A stretch of DNA of 64,000 nucleotides, from contig NZ_JAGYVZ010000011.1 in the NCBI RefSeq assembly GCF_018380615.1, forward strand, positions 62,001 to 126,000, read 5' to 3'. This DNA comes from Flavobacterium psychroterrae (GTDB lineage Bacteria > Bacteroidota > Bacteroidia > Flavobacteriales > Flavobacteriaceae). Below the pieces are notes generated by a model. It ran no database searches. It was not told the origin of the DNA and was given only the letters and a program-made list of their open reading frames with translations. Shown here piece after piece: positions 55,059-64,000 of this stretch. Made by a program: the position numbers and the translations under genes. Numbering within the stretch: the first letter of the stretch is position 1; each line of letters opens with the position of its first letter.

Positions 55059-55082
55059 TTCGGGAGGCACTCGCCTCCCGAA
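55059..55082 (-). promoter_or_regulatory. GC-rich stem-loop in the rpsH leader
   Basis: Ten-base arms TTCGGGAGGC (55059-55068) and GCCTCCCGAA (55073-55082) with a four-base loop, far more GC-rich than the surrounding DNA. It would fold in the RNA between the rpsN stop and the rpsH start, ending 24 bases before the ATG. No T-run follows. A site for ribosomal-protein feedback, an mRNA stabiliser or a dispersed palindrome are all possible. Confidence 0.6.
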
Positions 55083-55114
55083 CCTTTAATCAATTAAAAT
55101 TATTTTTTGGTTTG

Positions 55115-55145
55115 CAAAAGTAGTAACTTATTGCGAGATTACCAA
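55115..55145 (-). promoter_or_regulatory. Internal promoter between rpsN and rpsH
   Basis: TTG (55143-55145, inside the last rpsN codon and stop), 20 bases, then TACTTTTG (55115-55122) followed by CA: an exact Bacteroidota promoter pattern, the same as that before rplC. It would drive rpsH and the genes beyond independently of the S10 promoter. Confidence 0.65.
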
Positions 55146-55408
55146 GACGCTTTTTTAACTCCGGGAATTAATCCATTATTAGCCATCTCACGGAAAGTTA
55201 CACGTGAAATACCAAATTGACGAATATAACCTCTTGGTCTACCTGTTAATTTACAACGATTGTGTAAACGAACTGGCGAAGCATTTTTAGGTAATTTTTG
55301 TAAACCTTCAAAATCTCCAGCTTCTTTCAAAGCTTTTCTTTTCTCAGCATACTTAGCTACCGTTTTCTCTCTTTTCACCTCACGGGCTTTCATTGATTCT
55401 TTAGCCAT
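55139..55408 (-). CDS. rpsN: 30S ribosomal protein S14
   Basis: S14 of 89 residues, the long zinc-free form: the CxxC pairs of the short form are absent (only one Cys, in [20 protein letters not shown]). The ending [13 protein letters not shown] is conserved. It lies three bases after rplE. The 104 bases after it, up to rpsH, hold a promoter and a hairpin, the largest gap inside the S10-spc series apart from those around rpsD and rpmJ. Confidence 0.97.
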   Translation of the reverse strand: MAKESMKAREVKREKTVAKYAEKRKALKEAGDFEGLQKLPKNASPVRLHNRCKLTGRPRGYIRQFGISRVTFREMANNGLIPGVKKASW

Positions 55409-55411
55409 GTC

Positions 55412-55963
55412 TTAATTCTTTTTAAAAGGTAATCCTAATTCAGTCAATAATGACTTTGCTTCCTTATCTGTTTGAGCAGTAGTAACAAATGTAATATCCA
55501 TTCCTGAAATTTTGTTTACTTTATCAATATCAATTTCTGGGAAAATGATTTGCTCTAAAACTCCAAGGTTGTAATTACCTCTTCCGTCGAAACCAGTAGC
55601 TTTGATACCACTAAAATCTCTAACGCGTGGTAAAGCAGAAGTAATAAGTCTATCTAAAAACTCATACATTCTTTCACCACGTAAAGTAACTTTTGCTCCA
55701 ATAGGCATCCCTTTTCTCAATTTGAATGACGCAACGTCTTTCTTTGAAATTGTAGATACTGCTTTTTGTCCAGTGATCTTTGTTAACTCATCAACTGCAT
55801 AGTCAATAAGTTTTTTATCAGATACAGCTGCACCAACTCCACGGCTCAAAACGATTTTTTCAAGTTTTGGAACTTGCATTACGTTTGTATATCCGAATTC
55901 CTCTTTAAGAGCAGAGATTACTCTACTCTTATATTCTTCTTTTAGTCTAGGTGTATATGCCAT
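55412..55963 (-). CDS. rplE: 50S ribosomal protein L5
   Basis: L5 of 183 residues, part of the central protuberance and contacting 5S rRNA and P-site t[43 protein letters not shown] and the [20 protein letters not shown] stretch are standard. Two bases after rplX. Confidence 0.98.
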   Translation of the reverse strand: MAYTPRLKEEYKSRVISALKEEFGYTNVMQVPKLEKIVLSRGVGAAVSDKKLIDYAVDELTKITGQKAVSTISKKDVASFKLRKGMPIGAKVTLRGERMYEFLDRLITSALPRVRDFSGIKATGFDGRGNYNLGVLEQIIFPEIDIDKVNKISGMDITFVTTAQTDKEAKSLLTELGLPFKKN

Positions 55964-55965
55964 TA

Positions 55966-56280
55966 CTATAGTACTTGATTAGATTTTTTTGAAAATCTTA
56001 CTTTCTTATCTCCCTCTACTCTAATACCAACTCTAGTTGTTTCCTTAGTTTTAGGATCAATTAGTGAAATGTTAGATATTTGTATAGAAGCTTCTTTCTT
56101 AACGATACCACCTTGAGGGTTTTTAGCACTTGGTTTTGTATGTTTCGAAACCATGTTTACACCTTCAACTATCGCTTTATTTTTCTCACGGTAAACACGT
56201 AAAACTTTACCTTCAGCACCTTTATGGTCTCCAGCAATAACTCTTACGATATCTCCTGATTTTATTTTTAGCTTTATCAT
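55966..56280 (-). CDS. rplX: 50S ribosomal protein L24
   Basis: L24 of 104 residues, an early assembly protein at the tunnel exit. The KOW motif is at the N-terminus ([20 protein letters not shown]). [20 protein letters not shown] and [20 protein letters not shown] complete the family pattern. Confidence 0.97.
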   Translation of the reverse strand: MIKLKIKSGDIVRVIAGDHKGAEGKVLRVYREKNKAIVEGVNMVSKHTKPSAKNPQGGIVKKEASIQISNISLIDPKTKETTRVGIRVEGDKKVRFSKKSNQVL

Positions 56281-56291
56281 CTTAAAACGAA

Positions 56292-56660
56292 TTAAAGCAC
56301 TTCTGGTGCTAATGATACAATTTTCATGAATTGTTTTTCACGAAGTTCTCTTGCTACCGGACCAAAAACACGTGTTCCTCTCATTTCCCCTGCAGCGTTC
56401 AAAAGAACACATGCATTATCATCGAAACGGATATAAGAACCATCAGCTCTTCTCACTTCTTTTTTGGTACGTACAACAACTGCAGTTGAAACAGCTCCTT
56501 TTTTAACGTTACCGTTAGGAGTTGCATCTTTAATAGATACTACAATCTTGTCACCAACAGAGGCATACCTTCTTTTGGTACCTCCTAAAACACGGATAGT
56601 TAAAACTTCTTTTGCTCCCGTGTTATCTGCTACTTTTAGTCTTGATTCCTGTTGTACCAT
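56292..56660 (-). CDS. rplN: 50S ribosomal protein L14
   Basis: L14 of 122 residues. [20 protein letters not shown] at the start, [20 protein letters not shown] and the ending [16 protein letters not shown] are fully typical. It forms a bridge to the 30S subunit. Two bases after rpsQ. Confidence 0.98.
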
Positions 56661-56662
56661 AA

Positions 56663-56923
56663 TTATTTAGCTCTTTCTAAGATTTCAACTAATCTCCAAC
56701 ATTTTGTTTTACTTAAAGGACGCGTTTCGCTAATTCTTACAGTATCTCCAATGTTACAGTCGTTTGTTTCGTCGTGTGCAACGTATTTCTTTGTTTTCAA
56801 CACGAACTTACCGTATAATGGGTGTTTTACTTTTCTTACTTCAGCAATAACAATAGACTTATCCATTTTATTTGAAGTAACAACACCTATTCTTTCTTTT
56901 CTTAAATTTCTTTTTTCTTCCAT
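56663..56923 (-). CDS. rpsQ: 30S ribosomal protein S17
   Basis: S17 of 86 residues with an OB fold. [40 protein letters not shown] and the [20 protein letters not shown] motif identify it. It follows rpmC by 17 bases. Confidence 0.98.
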   Translation of the reverse strand: MEEKRNLRKERIGVVTSNKMDKSIVIAEVRKVKHPLYGKFVLKTKKYVAHDETNDCNIGDTVRISETRPLSKTKCWRLVEILERAK

Positions 56924-56940
56924 CTTTCAGCAGAATACAA

Positions 56941-57132
56941 TTATTGTAACTCTCTTTTAGTTAGCTCTGTAGCCAATCTTGCAACTGTTCTTCTTACACT
57001 TCTAATTTGAAGTGGATTCTCAATTGGAGAAATAGCGTGGGCCATTTTTAGGTCAGCATATATCTTCTTAGTTTGACTAAGTTTTTCTTGCAACTCCGCT
57101 GCAGAAAGATCTTTTATTTCTGATTGTTTCAT
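56941..57132 (-). CDS. rpmC: 50S ribosomal protein L29
   Basis: L29 of 63 residues. Start at Met 57132 (MKQSEIKDLSAAELQEKLSQ) gives the standard N-terminus. The frame stays open to 57168 but that would overlap rplP. The end PLQIRSVRRTVARLATELTK is the conserved helix. It sits at the tunnel exit. Confidence 0.96.
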   Translation of the reverse strand: MKQSEIKDLSAAELQEKLSQTKKIYADLKMAHAISPIENPLQIRSVRRTVARLATELTKRELQ

Positions 57133-57145
57133 AATATAATATAAA

Positions 57146-57571
57146 TTATGCTTCGAAATCTCTAGCAACGACGAATTTAGTTTTTACTGGAAGCTTTTGA
57201 GCTGCAAGACGTAAAGCCTCTTTTGCAACTGATAAAGGAACTCCTCCAACTTCAAACATAATTCTTCCGGGTTTAACAACGGCAGCCCAATATTCAACGG
57301 CACCTTTACCTTTACCCATACGTACCTCAAGAGGTTTCTTAGTAATTGGTTTGTCTGGAAATATTTTGATCCATAATTGTCCTTCTCTCTTCATAAAACG
57401 AGTTGCAGCAATACGCGCAGCTTCGATTTGACGAGAAGTTAAGAACATTCCATCTTCATGTACAGATTTAATACCAAACATTCCATTAGAAAGTTCATGC
57501 CCTCTTTGAGAGTTACCTTTCATTTTACCCTTTTGTACCTTACGGTATTTTGTTCTTTTAGGCTGTAACAT
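57146..57571 (-). CDS. rplP: 50S ribosomal protein L16
   Basis: L16 of 141 residues, near the A site and needed for tRNA accommodation. [20 protein letters not shown] starts it. [20 protein letters not shown] and [20 protein letters not shown] are family hallmarks. 19 bases after rpsC. Confidence 0.98.
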   Translation of the reverse strand: MLQPKRTKYRKVQKGKMKGNSQRGHELSNGMFGIKSVHEDGMFLTSRQIEAARIAATRFMKREGQLWIKIFPDKPITKKPLEVRMGKGKGAVEYWAAVVKPGRIMFEVGGVPLSVAKEALRLAAQKLPVKTKFVVARDFEA

Positions 57572-57590
57572 TTTTCTTTAGTTTAAAAAT

Positions 57591-58352
57591 TTACTTTCTT
57601 TTACGAGCGTCTGGTTTTCCACCTTTATTAAAAGGCTTTCTATCTCCTCTCGGAGAATCGCCACCTTTACCACCACCAGTTCCAGATTGTTTTTTATCCA
57701 TTCCTGCAAGCGGAGAAAGATCTCTCTTTCCATAAACTTCACCTTTCATGATCCATACTTTGATACCCATTCTACCATAAGTAGTGTGAGCTTCAGCCAA
57801 AGCATAATCAATATCAGCTCTGAAAGTTGATAGAGGAATTCTACCTTCTTTGAAACCTTCTGAACGTGCCATCTCTGCACCATTCAAACGACCAGAAATC
57901 AAAACTTTGATACCCTCAGCGTTCATACGCATAGAAGCAGCAATAGCCATTTTGATTGCACGTCTGTAAGAAATACGGCTTTCGATTTGACGAGCGATGC
58001 TTGTCGCCACAAGATAAGCATCTAATTCAGGTCTTTTGATTTCAAAGATGTTGATTTGAACCTCTTTGTCAGTAACTTTCTTAAGTTCTTCTTTTAACTT
58101 GTCTACCTCTTGTCCACCTTTTCCGATAATGATACCAGGTCTAGCAGTAGTGATAGTAACGGTTACAAGTTTTAAAGTTCTCTCGATGATTACTTTTGAT
58201 ACACTAGCTTTTGATAAACGAGCGTGGATATACTTTCTGATTTTGTGATCCTCGGCAAGTTTATCACCGTAATCATTTCCACCATACCAGTTTGAGTCCC
58301 ACCCCCTGATGATACCAAGTCTATTTCCAATTGGATTTGTCTTTTGTCCCAT
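57591..58352 (-). CDS. rpsC: 30S ribosomal protein S3
   Basis: S3 of 253 residues. The KH domain has [40 protein letters not shown] is in the C-terminal domain. A Gly/Lys/Arg-rich extension ([20 protein letters not shown] onward) follows, longer than in E. coli. S3 lies at the mRNA entry with S4 and S5. Confidence 0.98.
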   Translation of the reverse strand: MGQKTNPIGNRLGIIRGWDSNWYGGNDYGDKLAEDHKIRKYIHARLSKASVSKVIIERTLKLVTVTITTARPGIIIGKGGQEVDKLKEELKKVTDKEVQINIFEIKRPELDAYLVATSIARQIESRISYRRAIKMAIAASMRMNAEGIKVLISGRLNGAEMARSEGFKEGRIPLSTFRADIDYALAEAHTTYGRMGIKVWIMKGEVYGKRDLSPLAGMDKKQSGTGGGKGGDSPRGDRKPFNKGGKPDARKRK

Positions 58353-58357
58353 GCTGC

Positions 58358-58771
58358 TTAAGAATTGCTTTGTGTGTTATTGATAGCCCCAAGCACGATT
58401 GTTACGTGATTAGAACGCTTTCTTATTCTGTGTGCACGACCTTGTGGAGCTGGACGAAGTCTTTTCAACATCATTCCACCATCTACTCTGATCTCCTTAA
58501 CAAATAATCCAGCTTCTTCTAAATTACCTTCACTATTTTTTTGCTCCCAGTTGTTGATTGCAGATAATAATAGTTTCTCTAATTTTCTTGAAGCCTCTTT
58601 AGAACTGAATCTTAAGATGTTAAGTGCTCTTTCTACCTTCTGACCTCTTACCAAGTCCGCTACTAAGCGCATTTTTCTAGGTGAAGTAGGGCAGTTATTC
58701 AATTTTGCGAAAGCAATAGACTTATTAGCCTCTTTTCTCGCATCTGCTGTTTCTCTTTTACGAACTCCCAT
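58358..58771 (-). CDS. rplV: 50S ribosomal protein L22
   Basis: L22 of 137 residues, whose hairpin lines the exit tunnel. [20 protein letters not shown] and [20 protein letters not shown] begin the fold. [20 protein letters not shown] is the tunnel hairpin and its flank. Five bases before rpsC. Confidence 0.97.
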
Positions 58772-58777
58772 TGCTTC

Positions 58778-59056
58778 TTATTTTTTACCTTTATTTTTTG
58801 CTCCAGCATGACCTCTAAAAGATCTAGTTGGTGAAAACTCTCCTAATTTGTGACCTACCATGTTTTCTGTTACGTAAACTGGTACAAATTGACGACCGTT
58901 ATGAACTGCGATAGTTTGTCCAACAAAGTCCGGAGTAATCATAGAAGCTCTAGACCAAGTCTTTACCACTCCTTTATTACCATTTTCAATGTTTTCCTGA
59001 ACTTTCTTGTCTAACTTATAATGAACGAAAGGTCCTTTTTTTAATGAACGTGCCAT
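58778..59056 (-). CDS. rpsS: 30S ribosomal protein S19
   Basis: S19 of 92 residues in the head of the small subunit. [40 protein letters not shown] and [20 protein letters not shown] are all diagnostic. Six bases from rplB and six from rplV. Confidence 0.98.
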   Translation of the reverse strand: MARSLKKGPFVHYKLDKKVQENIENGNKGVVKTWSRASMITPDFVGQTIAVHNGRQFVPVYVTENMVGHKLGEFSPTRSFRGHAGAKNKGKK

Positions 59057-59062
59057 ATCTTA

Positions 59063-59887
59063 TTATTTCTTTCTACGTTCTACGATATACTTGTTACTCG
59101 GGTTTTTCTTAGAACGAGTTCTATAACCTTTTGCTGGTATTCCATTTCTTGAACGTGGATGTCCACCAGAAGAACGTCCTTCTCCACCACCCATTGGGTG
59201 ATCAACAGGGTTCATTGCAACAGGTCTTGTTCTAGGTCTTCTTCCTAACCATCTTGTTCTACCTGCTTTACCAGATACAACTAATTGGTGGTCTGAATTA
59301 GAAACAGCTCCAATTGTAGCCGAACAAGTTAACAAGATTAATCTTGTTTCCCCAGATGGCATTTTAATTGTAGCATATTTTCCATCTCTTGCCATTAATT
59401 GAGCAAATGTACCAGCTGAACGAGCGATTACCGCTCCTTGACCTGGACGTAACTCAATACAAGAGATTACAGTTCCTAAAGGAATTCTGCTTAAAGGTAA
59501 TGTATTACCAATTTCAGGCTGAGATTCTGGACCAGAAACTAATTTCTGACCAACTTTCAATCCGTTTTGAGCAATAACATATGTTTTCTCTCCATCAGCG
59601 TAAGCTAACAAAGCGATAAATGCAGTACGATTTGGATCATATTCAATTGATTTCACTGTAGCTGGAATTCCTTCTTTTGTACGTTTGAAATCAATGATAC
59701 GATATCTCTGCTTGTGACCACCACCCGTATAACGCATGGTCATCTTTCCTTGACTATTTCTACCTCCAGAGTTTTTTATCGGCGCTATCAAAGAGCGTTC
59801 CGGCTTATCAGTTGTAATGGCGTCATAACCATTCACAACTCTAAATCGCTGACCTGGGGTAATAGGTTTTAATTTTCTTACTGACAT
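59063..59887 (-). CDS. rplB: 50S ribosomal protein L2
   Basis: L2 of 274 residues, required for subunit association and peptidyl-transferase function. [20 protein letters not shown] and the C-terminal [20 protein letters not shown], with the conserved His near the catalytic centre, are intact. Nine bases after rplW. Confidence 0.98.
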   Translation of the reverse strand: MSVRKLKPITPGQRFRVVNGYDAITTDKPERSLIAPIKNSGGRNSQGKMTMRYTGGGHKQRYRIIDFKRTKEGIPATVKSIEYDPNRTAFIALLAYADGEKTYVIAQNGLKVGQKLVSGPESQPEIGNTLPLSRIPLGTVISCIELRPGQGAVIARSAGTFAQLMARDGKYATIKMPSGETRLILLTCSATIGAVSNSDHQLVVSGKAGRTRWLGRRPRTRPVAMNPVDHPMGGGEGRSSGGHPRSRNGIPAKGYRTRSKKNPSNKYIVERRKK

Positions 59888-59896
59888 TTTTCTATC

Positions 59897-60187
59897 TTAG
59901 ATATTGTTGTAAAAATCAATTGTTTCTCCTTGTTGTACTTGAACAATCGCTTTCTTAATTGCATTTGTCTTTCCACTGATCAAACCACTTTTAGTGTATT
60001 TTGTAGTTCTATCCGGTCTTACGTTCATCGTGTTAACTGAAACTATTGTTACTCCATAAGCAGCTTCAATAGCTTTCTTAATTTGAACTTTGTTTGCTTT
60101 TTTGTCAACAACGAATCCGAAGCGGTTTAAAACTTCACTTTCTTTGGTTACTTTTTCTGTTACTATAGGTCTAATTATGATACTCAT
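59897..60187 (-). CDS. rplW: 50S ribosomal protein L23
   Basis: L23 of 96 residues at the tunnel exit, the docking site for trigger factor and SRP. IIIRPIVTEKVTKESEVLNR, then FVVDKKANKVQIKKAIEAAY and VNTMNVRPDRTTKYTKSGLI match the family. Seven bases after rplD. Confidence 0.97.
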   Translation of the reverse strand: MSIIIRPIVTEKVTKESEVLNRFGFVVDKKANKVQIKKAIEAAYGVTIVSVNTMNVRPDRTTKYTKSGLISGKTNAIKKAIVQVQQGETIDFYNNI

Positions 60188-60194
60188 ATTCCTA

Positions 60195-60824
60195 TTATTT
60201 GCTTAAATTTTCTTCGATTAACTCCAAAGAACCTTCTAAAAGCACCAAATTATTAGTGTTTAAAATAGCATAAGTGCTTAATTCAGAGCTACTTACAACG
60301 CTAGAGGCCTTTAAATTGCGTGACGACAAATATACATTTTTATTTGACTCTCCCAACACAAATAGAGATTTTTTATTTTCTAACCCTAAAGCTTTCAAAA
60401 CGTTAATGAAATTTTTAGTGTTTGGAGTTTCAAATTTAAAGTCCTCAAGAACGATAATATTTGACTCCTTTGCTTTGATTGAAAAAGCTGATTTTCTCGC
60501 CAATCTTTTCAAGCCTTTATTCAATTTAAATGAATAACTTCTTGGTCTTGGCCCAAAAATTGTTCCCCCACCTTTAAACAATGGATTTTTAATACTTCCC
60601 GCACGAGCAGTACCTGTTCCTTTTTGTTTTTTAATCTTACGCGTACTTCCTGTTACTTCAGCTCTTTCTTTAGCCTTGTGAGTTCCTTGTCTTTGATTAG
60701 CAAGATATTGCTTCACATCAAGGTATACAGCGTGATTGTTTGGTTCAATTGCGAATACTGAATCAGAAAGTTGAACTTTTCTTCCAGTATCTTTTCCGTT
60801 GAAATCTAATACTTTTACTTCCAT
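60195..60824 (-). CDS. rplD: 50S ribosomal protein L4
   Basis: L4 of 209 residues, with its long loop in the exit tunnel (TRKIKKQKGTGTARAGSIKN, then PLFKGGGTIFGPRPRSYSFK). In E. coli L4 represses the S10 operon through its leader. Here the operon leader before rplC (61442-61504) is short and lacks an obvious copy of that structure. TAATG junction with rplC. Confidence 0.97.
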   Translation of the reverse strand: MEVKVLDFNGKDTGRKVQLSDSVFAIEPNNHAVYLDVKQYLANQRQGTHKAKERAEVTGSTRKIKKQKGTGTARAGSIKNPLFKGGGTIFGPRPRSYSFKLNKGLKRLARKSAFSIKAKESNIIVLEDFKFETPNTKNFINVLKALGLENKKSLFVLGESNKNVYLSSRNLKASSVVSSSELSTYAILNTNNLVLLEGSLELIEENLSK

Positions 60825-61441
60825 TACTTCTGAATGATTACATAAGAGTTTTTATGTCCAGGAATACATCCTTTAATAACAAGTAGGTTCTTTTCAGCAA
60901 CTACTTTTAAAACTCTAAGGTTTTGAACTTTTACATTATCTCCTCCCATTCTTCCAGCCATACGCATTCCTTTGAATACTCTAGATGGATAAGAAGAAGC
61001 TCCCACAGAACCTGGCGCTCTTAAACGGTTGTGTTGACCGTGAGTTGCTTGTCCAACACCACCAAATCCGTGACGTTTAACAACCCCTTGAAAACCTTTA
61101 CCTTTAGACACACCTTGTACATCTACAAATTCTCCTTCAGCAAAAATAGAAACATCAATAAGATCTCCTAATTTTTGTTCAGTTGCAAAATCTTGAAATT
61201 CAACGACTTTTTTCTTAGCAACAGTTCCAGCTTTTTGAAAGTGACCTAAAGCCGCTTTAGTGGAATGTTTCTCGTTTTTGTCATCGAAACCAAGTTGCAA
61301 CGCTTCGTACCCGTCAACACCTTTGGTTCTGACTTGGGTAACAACACACGGACCAGCTTCGATTACTGTACAAGGAATGTTTTTCCCATTTTCATCGAAA
61401 ATACTAGTCATGCCGATTTTTTTACCAATTAACCCAGACAT
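60824..61441 (-). CDS. rplC: 50S ribosomal protein L3
   Basis: L3 of 205 residues, first gene of the transcription unit that starts at 61511. [20 protein letters not shown] begins it. [20 protein letters not shown] and the [20 protein letters not shown] loop, which reaches toward the peptidyl-transferase centre, are intact. Confidence 0.98.
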   Translation of the reverse strand: MSGLIGKKIGMTSIFDENGKNIPCTVIEAGPCVVTQVRTKGVDGYEALQLGFDDKNEKHSTKAALGHFQKAGTVAKKKVVEFQDFATEQKLGDLIDVSIFAEGEFVDVQGVSKGKGFQGVVKRHGFGGVGQATHGQHNRLRAPGSVGASSYPSRVFKGMRMAGRMGGDNVKVQNLRVLKVVAEKNLLVIKGCIPGHKNSYVIIQK

Positions 61442-61510
61442 AAATATTAATTATTAATTACTAAAATTCCCTTCAATTTGAAAATAACATAAATTTCCAA
61501 ACAGGGAGTG

Positions 61511-61541
61511 CAAAAGTATACATTAAAATTGAATATACCAA
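61511..61541 (-). promoter_or_regulatory. Promoter of the rplC-led ribosomal operon
   Basis: TTG (61539-61541), 20 bases, then TACTTTTG (61511-61518) followed by CA on the minus strand. A leader of about 60 bases precedes the rplC ATG. It lies just after the tandem terminators that end rpsJ, so the ribosomal series is split here. Confidence 0.75.
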
Positions 61542-61689
61542 ACAGTTAGAAAAATTAAATAGCTCATAATCAAAATCAAAGCATCAATCTCACCACCATC
61601 AACGTTACATTTCTTCAAAAAATTAATTGTAGCCATCTTAATCCACAACAACAACTCCCTTAACAATTACATAATCTCCAAAAGAAAAA

Positions 61690-61721
61690 AAATGCCGTAA
61701 TACACTAAACAAAAGGCATTT
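61690..61721 (-). terminator. Second terminator after rpsJ
   Basis: Arms AAATGCC (61690-61696) and GGCATTT (61715-61721) with an 18-base loop, followed on the minus strand by eight T. Weaker than the first by loop size, but it acts as backup. Confidence 0.65.
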
Positions 61722-61783
61722 AAATTAAAACAAAATAACAACACACATCTAAAAAAATTTACACAGCAAACTTTTAACCACAA

Positions 61784-61813
61784 AAAAAGCGAGACATTTC
61801 TGTCTCGCTTTTT
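61784..61813 (-). terminator. First terminator after rpsJ
   Basis: Perfect 13-base arms (AAAAAGCGAGACA, 61784-61796 and 61801-61813) with a four-base loop and a T-run on the minus strand, 22 bases after the rpsJ stop. Confidence 0.93.
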
Positions 61814-61835
61814 ATATATAAAATATAATAAAAAA

Positions 61836-62141
61836 TTATACTTTTATTTCAACTTCAACCCCACTTGGCAATTCAAGTTTCATTAAAGCATCAATAGTTT
61901 TAGATGAAGATGAATAAATATCAATCAATCTCTTGTATGACATTACTTCAAATTGCTCTCTCGCTTTTTTATTAACGTGCGGAGAACGTAATACAGTGAA
62001 AAGTTTTTTGTGAGTTGGCAACGGAATTGGACCTGTTACAACTGCTCCAGTAGTTTTTACTGTTTTTACGATCTTTTCAGCAGACTTATCTACCAACATG
62101 TGATCGTAAGATTTTAGTTTTATTCTGATTTTTTGACTCAT
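61836..62141 (-). CDS. rpsJ: 30S ribosomal protein S10
   Basis: S10 of 101 residues, also a transcription antitermination factor (NusE) that pairs with Nus[41 protein letters not shown] and [14 protein letters not shown] are standard. It is 11 bases after fusA and ends at strong terminators, so it belongs to the str-type unit and not with rplC. The tuf gene is not between fusA and rpsJ. Confidence 0.98.
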
Positions 62142-62152
62142 TTTCTTAAGAA

Positions 62153-64000
62153 TTAAGCGTTACCTTTTGCTTTTTTAATTACAGCTTCTGAAATATTAGA
62201 AGGTGTTTCTGCATAGTGAGAAAACTCCATTGTTGAAGTAGCTCTACCAGAAGACAATGTTCTTAATGTTGTTACATATCCAAACATTTCTGACAAAGGC
62301 ACATCAGCTTTAATAGTTTTAGCACCGTTTCTATCACCCATGTCATTAACCTGACCTCTACGACGGTTGATATCACCTACGATATCCCCCATGTTTTCTT
62401 CAGGAGTAATAACTTCCATTTTCATGATTGGCTCAAGAACAATTGCTCCAGCAGCTTTCGCTACTTCTCTATAACCCATTCTAGCTGCTAACTCAAAAGA
62501 AAGAGCATCAGAATCGACAGGGTGGAAAGATCCATCTGTCAAAGTTACTTTCAAACTATCCACTTGATAACCAGCCAAAGGACCAGTTTTCATAGCTTCA
62601 CGGAAACCTTTTTCTACAGAAGGGATATATTCCTTAGGAACGTTACCACCTTTTACTGCATTAATAAACTGTAATCCTTTCGGAACTTTACCATCAACTT
62701 CATCAGCAGGTTCAAGTGTAAATACGATATCACCGAATTTACCACGACCTCCAGATTGTTTCTTGTAAGTTTCTCTGTGTGTTGCAGTTTTTGTAAACGC
62801 TTCTTTATATTCAACTTGAGGCTCACCTTGGTTTACTTCAACTTTAAATTCACGTTTCATACGATCAACCAAGATATCTAAGTGAAGCTCACCCATACCT
62901 GAGATAATAGTTTGCCCTGAAGCTTCATCTGTTCTAACAGTAAATGTTGGATCTTCTTCAGCTAATTTAGCCAAAGCCATACCCATTTTATCAACGTCAG
63001 CTTTAGTTTTAGGCTCAATTGCAATACCAATTACCGGCGCAGGGAATTTCATAGACTCAAGAATGATTGGGTGTTTTTCATCACACAAGGTATCTCCAGT
63101 TTTAATATCTTTAAATCCAACAGCAGCTCCAATATCTCCAGCCTCGATATAATCGATTGGATTTTGTTTGTTAGCATGCATTTGGTAGATACGAGAAATT
63201 CTTTCTTTATTACCTGAACGAGTATTCAAAACATAAGACCCAGCATCTAGACGTCCTGAATAAGCACGGAAGAAAGCTAAACGACCAACGAATGGGTCAG
63301 TAGCAATTTTAAATGCTAAAGCAGCGAACGGCTCTTTTACATCTGGCTTACGCAAGATTTTAGTTTGATCTTCTTCTAATAATTCAGCATCATCAGGATC
63401 AATTCCCCAGATACCTTCTTTATCCATTGGAGATGGCAAGTATTTACATACCGCATCTAACATGAATTGAACTCCTTTGTTTTTGAAAGAAGAACCAGCA
63501 ATCATAGGAATGATAGCCATATCCATAGTTGCAGCTCTAAGAGCTACGTTGATTTCTTCCTCTGTAATAGAGTTTTCGTCTTCCATGAATTTTTCCAATA
63601 GATTTTCATCATAATCAGCAACCGCTTCAATAAGAATAGATCTATATTCTTTAACTTCAGCTAACATATCCTCTGGAATAGGCACAATATCAAAAGTTGC
63701 CCCTTGAGTAGCATCATGCCAGATGATAGCTTGGTTTTTTACTAAATCCACAACACCTCTGAAATCATTTTCTTCACCAATTGGCAAAGTAATCGCAACA
63801 GCATTTGACTTTAACATATCACGAACTTGTTGACAAACAGCCAAAAAGTTAGATCCTTGACGGTCCATTTTATTTACAAATCCCATACGTGGAACTCTAT
63901 ATTGATCTGCAAGTCTCCAGTTAGTTTCTGATTGTGGCTCAACACCATCAACAGCACTAAACAAGAAAACTAAACCATCAAGCACACGTAAAGAACGATT
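62153..64000 (-). CDS. fusA: Elongation factor G, 5' end outside the window
   Basis: Translocase EF-G. 615 C-terminal residues are present. The first hundred or so, with the P-loop and switch regions, lie beyond 64000. The visible frame runs to the edge ([20 protein letters not shown]), so any internal start is artificial. FVNKMDRQG is the NKxD guanine-binding motif. [20 protein letters not shown] and the domain IV/V segments ([17 protein letters not shown], [18 protein letters not shown]) are intact. Normal EF-G, transcribed with rpsJ. Confidence 0.98.
   Translation of the reverse strand, partial: NRSLRVLDGLVFLFSAVDGVEPQSETNWRLADQYRVPRMGFVNKMDRQGSNFLAVCQQVRDMLKSNAVAITLPIGEENDFRGVVDLVKNQAIIWHDATQGATFDIVPIPEDMLAEVKEYRSILIEAVADYDENLLEKFMEDENSITEEEINVALRAATMDMAIIPMIAGSSFKNKGVQFMLDAVCKYLPSPMDKEGIWGIDPDDAELLEEDQTKILRKPDVKEPFAALAFKIATDPFVGRLAFFRAYSGRLDAGSYVLNTRSGNKERISRIYQMHANKQNPIDYIEAGDIGAAVGFKDIKTGDTLCDEKHPIILESMKFPAPVIGIAIEPKTKADVDKMGMALAKLAEEDPTFTVRTDEASGQTIISGMGELHLDILVDRMKREFKVEVNQGEPQVEYKEAFTKTATHRETYKKQSGGRGKFGDIVFTLEPADEVDGKVPKGLQFINAVKGGNVPKEYIPSVEKGFREAMKTGPLAGYQVDSLKVTLTDGSFHPVDSDALSFELAARMGYREVAKAAGAIVLEPIMKMEVITPEENMGDIVGDINRRRGQVNDMGDRNGAKTIKADVPLSEMFGYVTTLRTLSSGRATSTMEFSHYAETPSNISEAVIKKAKGNA

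Larger units (their letters stand above)
61542..61835 (-). other. Gap between rpsJ and the rplC promoter
   Basis: Of the 394 bases between rpsJ and rplC, this part contains two terminators (61784-61813 and 61690-61721) and otherwise AT-rich DNA without a convincing reading frame, tRNA or repeat. Confidence 0.7.

Noticed and set aside
61542..61780. Possible small gene in the rpsJ-rplC gap
   Set aside because: No frame with a plausible start and composition; the sequence is explained by terminators and AT-rich spacer.

Overview
The window reads as chromosomal DNA of a Bacteroidota species, most likely a Flavobacterium. It is strongly AT-rich and its ribosomal and central-metabolism genes are flavobacterial in form: zinc-less L36 and S14, an L17 with a Lys-rich then acidic tail, and enolase, citrate synthase and carA beside the alpha operon. 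Four promoters follow the Bacteroidota rule TTG - 20 bases - TAnnTTTG. Almost every gene lies on the minus strand, so biological order runs from high to low coordinates. No tRNA, rRNA, IS element, prophage or CRISPR array was seen.

Region 1 (1-38976) is one very large surface-polysaccharide locus, entirely on the minus strand and tightly packed, with many ATGA or TAATG junctions. It starts with an export lipoprotein (Wza-like), a Wzc-type tyrosine kinase, UDP-GlcNAc/GalNAc-uronate type sugar enzymes (WbpP/TviC-like, Ugd, TviB/WbpO-like) and an UpxY-type NusG paralogue. A second promoter with a hairpin leads into manC, rfbB, a long SLBB export protein and a Wzz protein. Next comes a CDP-3,6-dideoxyhexose block in the Salmonella order rfbI-F-G-(H)-S-E. 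Inserted between rfbG and rfbH is a pair, a thiamine-diphosphate enzyme and an SDR, that resembles YerE/YerF, the enzymes that add a two-carbon branch to make yersiniose. The rest of the locus holds a PglK-like ABC flippase, several glycosyltransferases, a WbsX protein, an acetyltransferase, two EpsG-type polymerases, a secreted beta-helix protein, a WecA-like initiating transferase, a PglE-like aminotransferase, a cupin sugar isomerase and rfbC. The locus runs off the left edge.

Region 2 (39023-47662) is ordinary chromosome: recR, a CoA-binding protein, marC, a small HTH regulator, two guanidino-group-modifying enzymes (a CtlX-like and a DDAH-like protein), gltA, eno and carA. Clear intrinsic terminators and several -7 elements are visible. 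Two intergenic inverted-repeat structures look like dispersed or regulatory elements.

Region 3 (47748-64000) is the ribosomal supercluster, transcribed leftward: fusA (cut by the window edge), rpsJ, then after tandem terminators and a new promoter the S10-spc-alpha series rplC to rplQ, including secY, infA, rpmJ and rpoA. An internal promoter with a GC-rich stem-loop lies before rpsH. A structured leader lies directly before rpsD, and a palindrome lies between rpoA and rplQ. The most unusual content is the combined tyvelose/yersiniose-type CDP-sugar block and its reductase, whose ferredoxin domain is at the opposite end from the classical enzyme.
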